Shown in pieces: positions 54,090 through 63,938 of a stretch of 64,000 bases of DNA. This DNA comes from CAVQMC01 sp963713505 (GTDB lineage Bacteria > Bacteroidota > Ignavibacteria > Ignavibacteriales > Ignavibacteriaceae). The notes below the pieces were generated by a model. It was not told where the DNA came from and ran no database searches. It worked only from the letters and a program-made list of their open reading frames with translations. The stretch is taken from contig CAVQMC010000009.1 in the NCBI GenBank assembly GCA_963713505.1, positions 1-64,000 on the forward strand, written 5' to 3'. The position numbers and the translations under genes are program-made. Position 1 is the first letter of the stretch; each line of letters starts with the position of its first letter.

Positions 54090-56031
54090 ATGAGCAAAAT
54101 TCAGGGACAAAAAAGGGGAAATAATAAATCCGGCGAAATTAATAAATCTGAAAACTCAAAAGAATTTCAGCAATTAATTAATTACAAAAAAGTTTATGCT
54201 GATTCATTAAAAAATCCTCAAAAATTTTGGGAAAATATTGCCGGAGAACTTTGCTGGTTCAAAAAATGGAATGAGGTCAGCTCCGGAAAATTTATTAATT
54301 CCAAATGGTTTACCGGCGGAAAGACAAATATTTGCTATAACTGTTTGGACAGAAATATTCCTTTAAATAAAAATAAGGCTGCAGTTATTTGGGAAGGTGA
54401 AAACGGCGACTCAAAGGTTTACACTTATCAAATGCTTTTAAATGAAGTTTCTATATTTGCAAACAGTTTGAAAAACTTTAGGAATAAAAAAGAATGACCG
54501 GGTAATTTTTTACATGCATAATATTCCGGAATTAATTATCGGAATGTTAGCATGCGCAAGAATAGGCGCTGTTCATATTGTCCTTTACAATGGATTAAGT
54601 CCTGTAGCAATTAAAAATAGGGTTGTAGAATCCAAAGCAAAATTAATTGTTACATCCGATTTTACTTTTAAAAGAGGAAACAGAATCCCATTAAAATCTA
54701 ATATTGACAGCATAATTTCTGAATGTGAAACTATTGAAAAAGTTATAGTTAAAAAAAGATTGGAAGAAATTAATTGCAGTATAAATCCCGAAAAAGATGT
54801 TTTGTGGGAAGATCTGATTAAAAAATCGGAAAGTGATTGTAAAGCAGCAGAACTAAATTCAGAACAACATTTATTTTATAATTATACTAGCGGACTTAAC
54901 GGAGAGCCGGTTGGAATCCTTCATACAACGGGCGGATATATGGTCCAAACATATATTAGCACAAAATGGATTTTCAATTTGAAAGAAGATGATATTTTTT
55001 GGTGCACTGCAGATCTAAGCTGGATTGCCGGACATTCTTATATTGCTTACGGTCCTTTGTTAAACGGTTCAACAATTTTCTTTTATGAAGGAACTCCCAA
55101 CTATCCAAATGAAGAAAGATACTGGCAATTAATTGATAAATATAAGATTACAATTTTCTATACAACTCCGACAACTATAAGAGCATTCCGAAGCTGGGGA
55201 AATGATTTAATTAAAAAATATAATCTTTCAAGTTTAAAGTTATTAGGAACTGTCGGCGAACCAATTCAACCTGATACCTGGAATTGGTTTAATAAAAATG
55301 TTGGGAAAGAGAATTGTCCGGTTATTAATACATGGCTGCAGACGGAAACCGGAACGATATTAATTACACCTTTTCCCGGAGAAGGAATTCCCAAATCGGA
55401 ATCATGCGGATTACCATTCCCCGGAATTGAACCGGAAATTTTAAATTATAAAAGTGAAAAAATTGATAAAGATGCAACTGGATATTTAGTTTTTAAAAAC
55501 AGCTGGCCTTCTATAATGAGAGGTGTTTTAAACAACGATAAACAAATTAATGATTTTTACCTGAAAAAATTTAAGAACAGTTTTTTCACCGGCGATGGTG
55601 CAAAAATTAATAAAGACGGAACATTTTATATTCTAGGCAGAGTTGACAGTACTTTCAATGTTACTTGGCAGAGATTAAGTTCTAAAGAGATTGAAGATAT
55701 TCTGCAGACACATCCGGATGTTATTGAGACTGCAGTTGTTGCGCGTCCTGACGATATAAAAGGAAATTCAATTGCAGCATTTGTAGTTCTTCAAAAAGGA
55801 AGAGAAGAGTTAATGCTTTTAAAAGAAGAACTCAGGAGTTATGTTGAAAACAAAATCGGAACATATGCAAAACCCGATGAGATAACTTTTTTAGATTCGC
55901 TTCCGAAGGATGAAAGCGGAAAAATATTGCGAAGGGTTTTAAGATCGCTTGCAATTACAGGAAGATTAGTTGAAGACAGATCGCTTTCCGAAGAATTTAC
56001 AGCGTTGGAAAAATTAAGAGAAGATTTTTAA
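54090..56031 (+). CDS. Divergent acetyl-CoA-synthetase-like protein, frame broken once
   Basis: The first part (54090-~54490) is an ACS N-terminal domain (NPQKFWENIAGELCWFKKWNEV, WFTGGKTNICYNCLDR). The frame shifts within TTTAGGAATAAAA; removing one A gives NFGIKKNDRVIFYMHNIPELI and continues to 56031. Overall about 645 residues, as in AcsA. Key motifs are altered: the P-loop reads YTSGLNGEPVGILHTTGGY instead of the usual TSGSTGKPKG; LQTETGT replaces WQTETG; GRVDSTFNVTWQRLSSKEIE replaces the usual GRxDDVxxVSGHR. The C-terminal lysine region is SGKILRR. It is either a diverged enzyme with another substrate or an inactive paralogue. Confidence 0.8.
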
Positions 56032-56035
56032 TAAT

Positions 56036-56621
56036 TTAAATAGAAAGAAAGTTTTTAAATATTTTTAGTCCCGATTCACCGGATTTTTCCGGATGAAACT
56101 GAATACCGTAGCAATCCCCCTTTTCCATAGAAGCAGAGAAATCTATTCCGTTATTTGAAACAGCGGTTGTATTTTCTGAAACAGGCAAATAATAAGAATG
56201 ATTAAAATAGAATTTATCGTTTTCGTTTATATCACTAAGAAGTTTAGTTGTCTCTTAAAATTTTTATCTCTGTATTATTTTCATTCGGAACTTTTGAAAC
56301 TTCCGGATCAAATTTTTTTGCTGTTCCGGAGAAAATACCTAAGCAAGAAACATTGGTATTATTTATGTAAGTCCCCATTAATTGCATTCCAATGCCAATA
56401 CCAAGAATCGGTTTTTTAATTATTCTAAGTATTGTAAAAAGGTTCATTAAATGGAGATTGCGGATAGCCTTTACGGTATCGCCCAAACCATAAAGGATAA
56501 CTTTGTCCGAGCCCAATATTTTAGCTTCGTTCGTAGTACTCTCAAACTTCTGGTTAAAATCAGATAAAATATCGGCTATTTCCGGAATCTTTTTTTCACC
56601 TATTTCAATTAATATGATCAT
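56036..56621 (-). CDS. HisH-like class I glutamine amidotransferase without its catalytic cysteine, frame broken once
   Basis: The N-terminal 125 residues (56621-~56250) follow HisH: helices, SDKVILYGLGDT, then PILGIGIGMQLMG, where the nucleophile Cys of GICLGMQ is Gly76. SKVPNENNTEIKI matches the KVPHMGWN region without the His. After a frame break the sequence continues NDKFYFNHSYYLPVSEN and GDCYGIQFHPEKSGESGLKIF, keeping the triad His and Glu. About 195 residues in total. No hisF or other his gene is nearby. It probably cannot hydrolyse glutamine; a structural or regulatory role, or decay, is possible. It is convergent with the ACS-like gene, 4 bases apart. Confidence 0.78.
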
Positions 56622-56653
56622 ATTCTCCCTTTAAGAAACCGAAATAAATTTAA

Positions 56654-56677
56654 AAACCCCGACAATTGCCGGGGTTT
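56654..56677 (-). terminator. Terminator-like hairpin just upstream of the HisH-like gene
   Basis: A perfect 8-bp GC-rich stem, AAACCCCG paired with CGGGGTTT, with a run of Ts on the minus strand. It lies 33 bases before the HisH-like start and downstream of no annotated minus-strand gene, so it could be an attenuator in a leader or the end of a small RNA transcribed leftward from around 56700-56880. Confidence 0.6.
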
Positions 56678-56903
56678 CAAAAACTTGATAATTAAAAGAG
56701 CAATTCACCCTTACAACTGAAATACAAATTTTTTGTGCAATAGTAATTCAATTTTACTTGCTAAACTTATACAAAAATGAATTAACTAAAAACAATTTTA
56801 TTTATGCATGCAAAAATATTTCTCTTATTAAAATTGATACATTTTATTTAATAAACTTTCTTTAATGTTTAAAATGATAAATCTTATTTAGGATAAAATA
56901 TTT

Positions 56904-57242
56904 ATGCCGGTTGAAGGAGCAAAAGAAAAAATACATAATGCAATTTCTAATTTAGATGGAATTATCTCTGAACAGCATAGGTTCGGTGGAACTGAATATA
57001 GAATTGGGAAAAGAGAAATTGGACATGTACATGGAGATTATTTAGTGGATATTCCTTTTACTAAAAAAGGTAAAAGTGAAATAATTAGAGAAGGCAAAGC
57101 TGTTGATCATCATATTTTACCTGAAAGCGGCTGGGTTAGTGTTTATTTAAAAGAAAATAAAAATGTAGAAAATGCAATAGAACTTCTAAAAAAATCTTAT
57201 GAGATTGCAAATGAACAAATGAAAAAAAGAGAACAACTTTAA
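56904..57242 (+). CDS. DUF5519/luciferase-family-like small protein
   Basis: 112 residues. The conserved core reads HRFGGTEYRIGKREIGHVHG, DYLVDIPFTKKGKSEIIREG and HHILPESGWVSVYLKENKNVENAIELLKKSYE, which matches proteins grouped as DUF5519 (misleadingly called luciferase family). Conserved His and Asp residues (GHVHGDYLVDIP, DHHILPESGW) suggest a metal or ligand site. Function unknown. Its stop overlaps the convergent SCO1-like gene by four bases. Confidence 0.78.
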   Translation: MPVEGAKEKIHNAISNLDGIISEQHRFGGTEYRIGKREIGHVHGDYLVDIPFTKKGKSEIIREGKAVDHHILPESGWVSVYLKENKNVENAIELLKKSYEIANEQMKKREQL

Positions 57243-58034
57243 GTTCTGCTTACTTTAGCTTTTTTAATTATAAAAATAACAGAGACTAAAGTTATAAGTC
57301 CGGTTGCAAGCACCAGCATAAGAACAACTAAATCTTTTCCTTTAGGAATGAATGTATAACAGGTTTTTAGAACATTTGCTATTGTCGATTTAACCTCGCC
57401 TTTGGAAGCATCTCCAATTGCAGATTCAAACCCGGCAGTTAAAATTTGGAAATCGCCTTTTCTTGTATAATTGGGATTCATATATCGGGTTATTTTGCCG
57501 GTTTTATCAACAAAAATTAAAACACCTTTATGAAGAAATCCGTTATAAGATCTTTTAAATTGAAATCCTGCTACATCCGTTAATTGGTAAATACTTGTAC
57601 TGTCGCCTGTTAAAAATGTCCATGAAGAATCGGGAATTTTAATTCCCACCAAACCCATCATAGCATGTTTTTTATCCGCCGCAACTTTTGGGAGTTTCAT
57701 TCTGATCTATACTTATACTTATAATATTGTAATCTTTTCCCGGTTTATATTTTACTTTACCAATTGTGTTGGCAATTTCCGCCATAAGAGGAGAGCAGAT
57801 TCCTGCACAATGATAATAACAAAAATCCAGAACGGTTGGTTTGTTGATAAGTTCTTTTAATTGAACTTTTTCTCCTTTGGAATTTACAAATGTTAAATTT
57901 AAGGGAATTTGTTTGCCTAAATGTCTTACAACTTTTGCGGTATTATAATCTGCATAAGCCGAATTGAGTGATAAAGTAAAGATTATTAATATAAATAAAG
58001 GCAGCAGGTAAATAGATCTTAATATTTTTTCCAT
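57239..58034 (-). CDS. SCO1/SenC-family protein, frame broken once
   Basis: Signal-anchor helix (residues 8-28), then a thioredoxin fold with the copper-site C76-A-G-I-C80 in FCYYHCAGICSPLMAEI and KDYNIISISIDQNETPKS. After a frame break at about 57690 it continues AADKKHAMMGLVGIKIPDSSWTFL, with the conserved His in GFLHKGVLIFVD, a periplasmic tail and a C-terminal membrane helix (LVVLMLVLATGLITLVSVIFI). SCO proteins deliver copper to cytochrome oxidase or act as thiol redox proteins. No oxidase genes are in the window. About 260 residues when joined. Confidence 0.85.
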
Positions 58035-58158
58035 GATGGAAAAACCTAAATAAAATCATCCACTTAAACAATGAAGTAAATCATATATGGATGAAGCTTT
58101 TGGTACAAGCAAATATTTTAATTAGAAATTATTTTACATAAAAGAATTTGAAAACAAA

Positions 58159-58185
58159 AAAGGGTGAACTTTTAATTCACCCTTT
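58159..58185 (-). terminator. Terminator downstream of clpB
   Basis: A perfect 10-bp stem, AAAGGGTGAA paired with TTCACCCTTT around a 7-base loop, followed on the minus strand by a T-run. It lies 22 bases after the clpB stop. Confidence 0.8.
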
Positions 58186-58206
58186 AATAATATATTTAAT
58201 TAAAAT

Positions 58207-60847
58207 TTAGGTTAAAACCGCTTCTTTATGAAATTCAAGTTTGCCCTGTTTTCCTAATGTAACGGAAATATTATCGCCGTTATTGAAATTACCGATAAGC
58301 AATTCCTGCGATAAAGGATTTACAAGATGTTTTTGAATTGTTCTCTTCAGCGGTCTTGCACCGAATGTAACATCGTATCCTAGTTTAACCAGCCAGTCTT
58401 TTGCTTCATCATTTAGATTAATAGTTATATCTTTTTCTTTCAGCATATCCTGAACTTTTTGAATTTGTATTTCAACAATTTCTCTAAGTTCGCTTCTTGT
58501 CAACGGTTTGAATAAAACTACTTCGTCAATTCTATTTAAAAATTCAGGACGAATAGTTTTCCTTAACATTTCAGTTAAAGTTCCTCTTAGTTCTCCCAGA
58601 GCTTCTTCCATTTTATCATCAGGAATATTCATCAGTCTTTCCTGAATTAAATGAGAACCGAGATTCGAAGTCATAATTATAATAGTATTTTTAAAGTTTA
58701 CTGTTCTTCCCTGGTTATCCGTCAATCTTCCGTCATCCAAAACCTGAAGCAGTAAATTAAATACATCGGGATGAGCTTTTTCAATTTCATCAAGCAGTAC
58801 AACAGAATAAGGTCTTCTTCTGACTGCTTCGGTCAACTGTCCGCCTTCTTCATATCCGACATATCCCGGAGGCGCTCCGACTAATCTTGAAACAGAAAAC
58901 TTTTCCATGTATTCTGACATATCAATTCTAATCATTGCATGTTCATCATCGAAATAGAAATTCCGCCAAAGCTCTTGCCAATTCGGTTTTTCCTACTCCG
59001 GTAGTTCCTAAAAATATAAAAGAACCCAAAGGACGGTTTTCATCCTGCAGACCTGTTCTTGACCTTCTTATAGCATTTGCAATTGCAGAAACAGCTTCAT
59101 CCTGCCCGACAACTCTTTTATGTAATTCATCTTCGAGTTTTAGTAATTTACTTCTTTCACTTTCCATCATTTTGCTTACCGGAATTCCGGTCCATTTAGC
59201 AACTACTTCTGCTATATCTTCGGCATCGACTTCTTCCTTTAGCATTTTTTTCTCTTTTTGAACTTCGGAAAGTTTTTGTGTTTCTTCTTTTAACTGCTTT
59301 TCCAATGATGCAATTGTTCCGTAACGAAGTTCTGCAACTTTTCCTAAATTTCCTTCTCTTTCATATTTTTCAGCTAAAGTTTTTGCATTGTCAATTTCGC
59401 TTTTCATCTTTTGAATAGATTTAATTTTATCTTTCTCAAGATTCCAATGCATCTTTAAAGTATTTCTATCTTCTTCGTTAATACTTAATTCTTTTTTCAA
59501 TTCATCAAGTCTTTTTAATGAAGCTTCATCTTTTTCTCTTTTTAATGCTTCCCTTTCAATTTCCAATTGCTGAATTTTTCTTTCAATTGAATCAAGTTCT
59601 TCCGGCATCGAATCTATTTCTATTCTTAATTTGGAAGCAGCTTCATCAATTAAATCGATTGCTTTATCAGGCAGAAATCTATCTGTTATATAACGATTGG
59701 ATAATTGGGCCGCCGAAACAATTGCTCCGTCGGTTATTCTAACTCCGTGATGAACTTCGTATCTTTCTCTTAATCCTCTTAAAATAGAAATCGTATCTTC
59801 CACGGAAGGTTCGCTTATTAAAACAGGCTGAAATCTTCTTTCAAGTGCGGCATCTTTTTCAATATGTTTTTTATATTCATCTAAGGTTGTTGCGCCGATT
59901 GCGTGAAGCTCGCCTCGTGCCAGAGCAGGTTTTAAAATATTTGCAGCATCCATAGAACCTTGTGCAGAACCGGCGCCGACTAAAGTATGAAGTTCATCAA
60001 TAAATAAAATTACTTCGCCGTTAGAATCCTGAACTTCTTTTACAACAGCTTTCATTCTTTCTTCAAACTGTCCGCGGAACTGAGTCCCTGCAACTAAAGC
60101 TCCCATATCAAGAGCAACTATTCTTTTAGTCTTTAAATTTTCAGGAACATCTCCCGCAATAATTCTATGAGCAATTCCTTCTGCAATTGCAGTTTTACCG
60201 ACTCCGGGTTCACCAATTAAAACAGGATTATTTTTTGTTCTTCTCGATAAAACCTGAAGCACTCTTCTTATTTCTTCATCTCTTCCGATTACAGGATCGA
60301 GTTTTCCGGCTCTTGCAAGCTCATTTAAATCTCTTCCGTATTTAGCCAAAGCCTGGTAAGTTTCTTCAGGATTTTGAGAAGTAACTCTTTGATTTCCTCT
60401 TACATCTTTAAGTGCAGTTAAAATTTCATCGTGAGAAATTCCATTATCTCTTAAAAGCTGTCCTGCTTTACCTTCATCTTTTGCTAAAGCTAAAAGAATA
60501 TGTTCGGTTGAAACAAATTCATCCTTTAAGTTTTTTGCTTCATTGGCTGCAGTATCAAATAATTTTGCTGTATTATTGGACATCTGCTGGTTCCCGATTC
60601 CGGCACCGCTTACTTTCGGCAGCTTTTCAAGTAAATCATTTATTTTGATTTTAACCGGATTTACATTGCCGCCGGTTTTCTGCATAATTGTATCGGCAAT
60701 GTTTCCTTTTTCCTGAATTAATGCTGCCAGCAAATGTTCAGGCTCAACTATTTGATTATTATAATTTTGTGCAATCTCAAGAGCAGTCTGTACTATCTCC
60801 TGAGCTTTTACCGTAAGTTTATTAAAATTAAACGGCATATATTTCAC
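58207..60847 (-). CDS. clpB: ATP-dependent disaggregase ClpB, frame broken once
   Basis: AAA+ chaperone that rescues aggregated proteins with DnaK/DnaJ. N domain (MPFNFNKLTVKAQEIVQTAL), first AAA+ with GEPGVGKTAIAEGIA and ILFIDELHTLVGAGSAQGSMD, the coiled-coil M domain (about residues 400-530), second AAA+ with FLGTTGVGKTELARALAEFL, then after the break GAPPGYVGYEEGGQLTEAVRRRPYSVVLLDEIEKAH and the C-terminal D2-small domain. At about 58940 one extra C (TTT-C-GATGATGAACAT) breaks AEFLFDDEHAMIRIDM. Without it the protein is full length, about 880 residues. The ATG follows AAAGGAAGTG. Confidence 0.95.
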
Positions 60848-60862
60848 TTCCTTTCAAATGTT

Positions 60863-60892
60863 CTGCCCACTTATTTATTAAATAATGAGCAG
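60863..60892. other. Imperfect hairpin between htpG and clpB
   Basis: CTGCCCACTTATT can pair with AATAATGAGCAG (two irregular positions), forming a stem in the 69-base gap between htpG and clpB, about 16 bases before the clpB start. It could be a weak intercistronic terminator or a translational element; nothing more can be said from the sequence. Confidence 0.3.
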
Positions 60893-60916
60893 TTGTATCT
60901 CCCCATAAAATTCTAA

Positions 60917-62825
60917 CTAAGAATTTTTCTTAATATATAATTCACTTGATAACTCAAGCAGTTTATTTGTTCTTGTAACAAGTTTATGCGGATCATTCAA
61001 ATCGCCTTCCAAAAGCAAAGCTGTTTCAAATAATTCTTCCGTAACATTATTTATAAAATCATCTTTTGAATTTTTCTTGAATACTTCGAGCAAATTTCTA
61101 ATCAGTTTATGATCTTTATTTATTTCGAAAACTTTTTTCTGAATTCCCATTTCCTTATTTGTCATTCTCAAAATTTTATGCATTGAAGAAGACATACTGT
61201 CATCCGGGTTTACTAAAATAGCCGGACTTCCGGAAAGTCTTTGGGATTCTTTAACTTCAACAACTCTATCTCCCAAAACATCTTTCATTTTTGAAATCAG
61301 ACTGTCAAAATGTTTTTTATCGTCTTTGCTTAACTCTTCGGCCTTTTCTTTTTTCTCATCGGAAACTTCAAGTTTGTCAATATTTTTCAAGTCAACGGAA
61401 TCAACGGATTTAAATTCGTAATCCTTATACTTTCTAACAGAAGTAAGAACAAATTCATCCAATGGATCAATAGAGATAAAAAACTTCCAATCCTTTACTT
61501 TTAAATATTTCCAAATGGGGATCGGAATCAATTGCATCCCTGCTGCTTCCGAGAGCAAAGTAAATTTCTTTTTGACCTTCTTTTAATCTGCTTACATATT
61601 CTTCAAGGAAGTTAATCCCTCTGCATTTTCATTTGCCGAAGAATTAAATCTTAAAATTCATTAAACTTATCCTGGTTTGTAAAATCACTGTAGCCTAATT
61701 TGAAAGTTCTTCCGTGTTCCTTCCAGAATTTTGCATATTCTTCAGGCTTATCTTTTGCTTTTTTATTTAAGTAAGAAAGAACCTGGCTTGTTACTGTGTT
61801 TGAGATTTTTGTAAAGATTATATTTTCCTGAAGAGTTTCCCTTGAAATATTTAAAGGAAGATCTTCGGAATCGACAACACCTTTTACAAAGCTGAGATAT
61901 TCAGGAAGAAGATCTTTATTTTTATGCTGAATTAAAACCCGGCGGACATAAAGATCCAATCCGTAATCTTCCCTGTTAAAACCGAAGAAGTCAAAATTTT
62001 TCTCAGGAATAAATAAAAGAGAATGAAATTGAATCGGAGCATCAACTGAATTATGTATTACATCCATCGGTTCATTTGTATCATAAGTTAAAAATTTATA
62101 AAACTCATCGTACTGTTCTTTTTTAACCGAACTTTTCGGTTCTCTCCAAATTGCGGAAATTGTGTTTACTTTTTCTTTTTCCAGGTAAATAGGGAATTGT
62201 ATAAAATTAGAATGCTTTTTAATAATAGTTTCTAGTCTGTATTTTTCTGCAAATTCTTTTGCATCATCTTTCAAATGAACTTCGATTGTAGTTCCGCGTT
62301 TTAAATCTTCTTTTGCTTCTGAAATTTCATAATTTCCTAAACCGTCGGATTTCCATCAAAACTGCAGGTTTATCTTTTTTAAATGATTTAGTTTTGATAA
62401 TAACTTCTTCCGCAACCATAAATACGGAATAAAATCCAACTCCGAATTTTCCAATTATATTATTTGCATCGGATTTATTTTCTTTTAATTGTTTTAAAAA
62501 TTCAGCCGAACCGGACTTAGCAATTGTTCCGATATTCTTTATTAATTCATCTTTAGTCATTCCAATTCCGGTATCGGAAATAGTTATCAAGTTTTTTCTT
62601 CTCATCAAAATTAATTCTTATTTCCATCGGCAGATCTTTATCAACTAAGTCGGTTCCTTTCGTCGATTCAAATCTTAACTTATCCAAAGCGTCGGATGAA
62701 TTCGAAATTAATTCTCTTAAAAATATTTCCCTGCTTGTATAAAGTGAATGGACTAAAATATCAAGCAGTTGTTTTACTTCCGCTTTAAATTCATACTTCT
62801 TAGTTTTAGCTCCGCTTTCAGCCAT
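60917..62825 (-). CDS. htpG: Hsp90 chaperone HtpG, frame broken several times
   Basis: Pieces in order: 62825-~62600 (YEFKAEVKQLLDILVHSLYTS, REIFLRELISNSSDALDKLR), ~62600-62330 (ITISDTGIGMTKDELIKNIG, IIGKFGVGFYSVFMVAEEV), 62330-~61651 (RGTTIEVHLKDDAKEF, VKGVVDSEDLPLNISRETLQ), a short piece near 61560-61650 (SSANENAEGLTSLEEYVSRL, KEGQKEIYFALGSSRDAI), and 61500-60917 (FISIDPLDEFVLTSVRKYKD to the end). At least four indels are needed. All conserved Hsp90 segments survive, so the gene is probably intact in the organism and the sequence is poor here. It lies between cbpA and clpB. Confidence 0.9.
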
Positions 62826-62857
62826 TAATAATCTCCTTTTAATTTATCCGTGTTTAT

Positions 62858-63790
62858 TTACTTTCTAAGTTCTGCTAATTTCTTAAATAATTTTTTCTCT
62901 TCGCTTGAAAGATTTTTAGGAATTTGTAAAATCACTCTTACAAACAAATCTCCTTTATCATTTAAATTTCCGTTTTTCGGCAATCCTATCTTTTTAAGCT
63001 TTAATAATTTACCATTGTCGGTTTCTTTAGGAATAACAATATTTATTTTTCTTCCGTCCAAAGTATTTATTTGAACATCGCCGCCGAGCACAGCCGTATA
63101 TAAATCAACATCAAGATTAAGATATAAATCATCACCTTTAATTTCATAAAAAGGATGATCTATTACATGAATATTTAAATATAAATCTCCTTTTTCTCCG
63201 CCGTAATTCCCGGCAGCTCCCATTCCGCGAAGTCTTAATTTTTTTCCATCGCGCGTTCCCGGCTGCATATTAACTTTTACAGTTTTTCCGTTAACTGTAA
63301 ATTGTTTTTGAACTCCGTTATATGCTTCTTCTAAAGTTAAATTCAGATTGGCTTCGTAGTCACTTCCTTTTCTGGCTTGTGTAAATGGACCGGTTCTTTG
63401 TCCTCTTGAACTGCCTCCGAAAAAGCTTTCGAAGAAATCGGAAAACCCTCCCATATTTCCGAAAATATCACCCAAATCGCCTTCATATCTGTATGAGCCG
63501 CCCTGCTGTCCGCCGCCGAACTGACTGAAAAAATCATTCATATTCCCGGCGCCGGCGTGTTCGTACTGTTTCCAGTTTGCACCGAGCTGATCGTATTTTT
63601 TTCTTTTTTCAGGATTACTTAGGACTTCATTTGCTTCGGTTATTTCTTTAAATTTTTCTTCTGCTTGTTTGTTGCCGGGATTTTTATCAGGATGATATTT
63701 TAATGCAAGCTTCCTATAAGCTTTTTTAATTTCTTCGGAAGTCGCATCTTTTTCAACTCCGAGTATTTTATAATAATCTTTAAATTCCAT
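62858..63790 (-). CDS. cbpA: DnaJ-family co-chaperone, CbpA type
   Basis: 310 residues: J domain (1-70) with the HPD motif in LALKYHPDKNPGNKQ, a Gly/Phe-rich linker (about 75-135: GGGQQGGSYRYEGD, FFESFFGGSSRGQ), then the DnaJ_C beta domains (ANLNLTLEEAYNGVQKQFTV, RLRGMGAAGNYGGEKGDLYL, LGGDVQINTLDGRKINIVIP). The four CxxCxGxG zinc repeats of DnaJ are absent, so it is CbpA/DjlA-like rather than DnaJ proper. It stimulates DnaK ATPase. The ATG follows a strong CCGGAGG. It lies 32 bases upstream of htpG on the same strand. Confidence 0.93.
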   Translation of the reverse strand: MEFKDYYKILGVEKDATSEEIKKAYRKLALKYHPDKNPGNKQAEEKFKEITEANEVLSNPEKRKKYDQLGANWKQYEHAGAGNMNDFFSQFGGGQQGGSYRYEGDLGDIFGNMGGFSDFFESFFGGSSRGQRTGPFTQARKGSDYEANLNLTLEEAYNGVQKQFTVNGKTVKVNMQPGTRDGKKLRLRGMGAAGNYGGEKGDLYLNIHVIDHPFYEIKGDDLYLNLDVDLYTAVLGGDVQINTLDGRKINIVIPKETDNGKLLKLKKIGLPKNGNLNDKGDLFVRVILQIPKNLSSEEKKLFKKLAELRK

Positions 63791-63876
63791 TTAATTAACC
63801 TCCGGTTTAAAGCAGAAGAGAAATCGAATTTAAATTTAAACTTATCTGAATCAATAATAAGTTAAAAATTATAAAA

Positions 63877-63917
63877 AAGAGGATGTCCCTCCGTTGACCG
63901 GAAGAACAACCTCTTAA
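63877..63917 (-). terminator. Hairpin terminator downstream of the hsp20-like gene
   Basis: Arms AAGAGGATGT and ACAACCTCTT (one mismatch) enclose a GC-rich centre (CCGTTGACCGG), followed on the minus strand by T-rich sequence. It lies about 22 bases after the stop of the small heat-shock protein. Confidence 0.55.
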
Positions 63918-63938
63918 AAAAATTAGAATAATAAAAAA

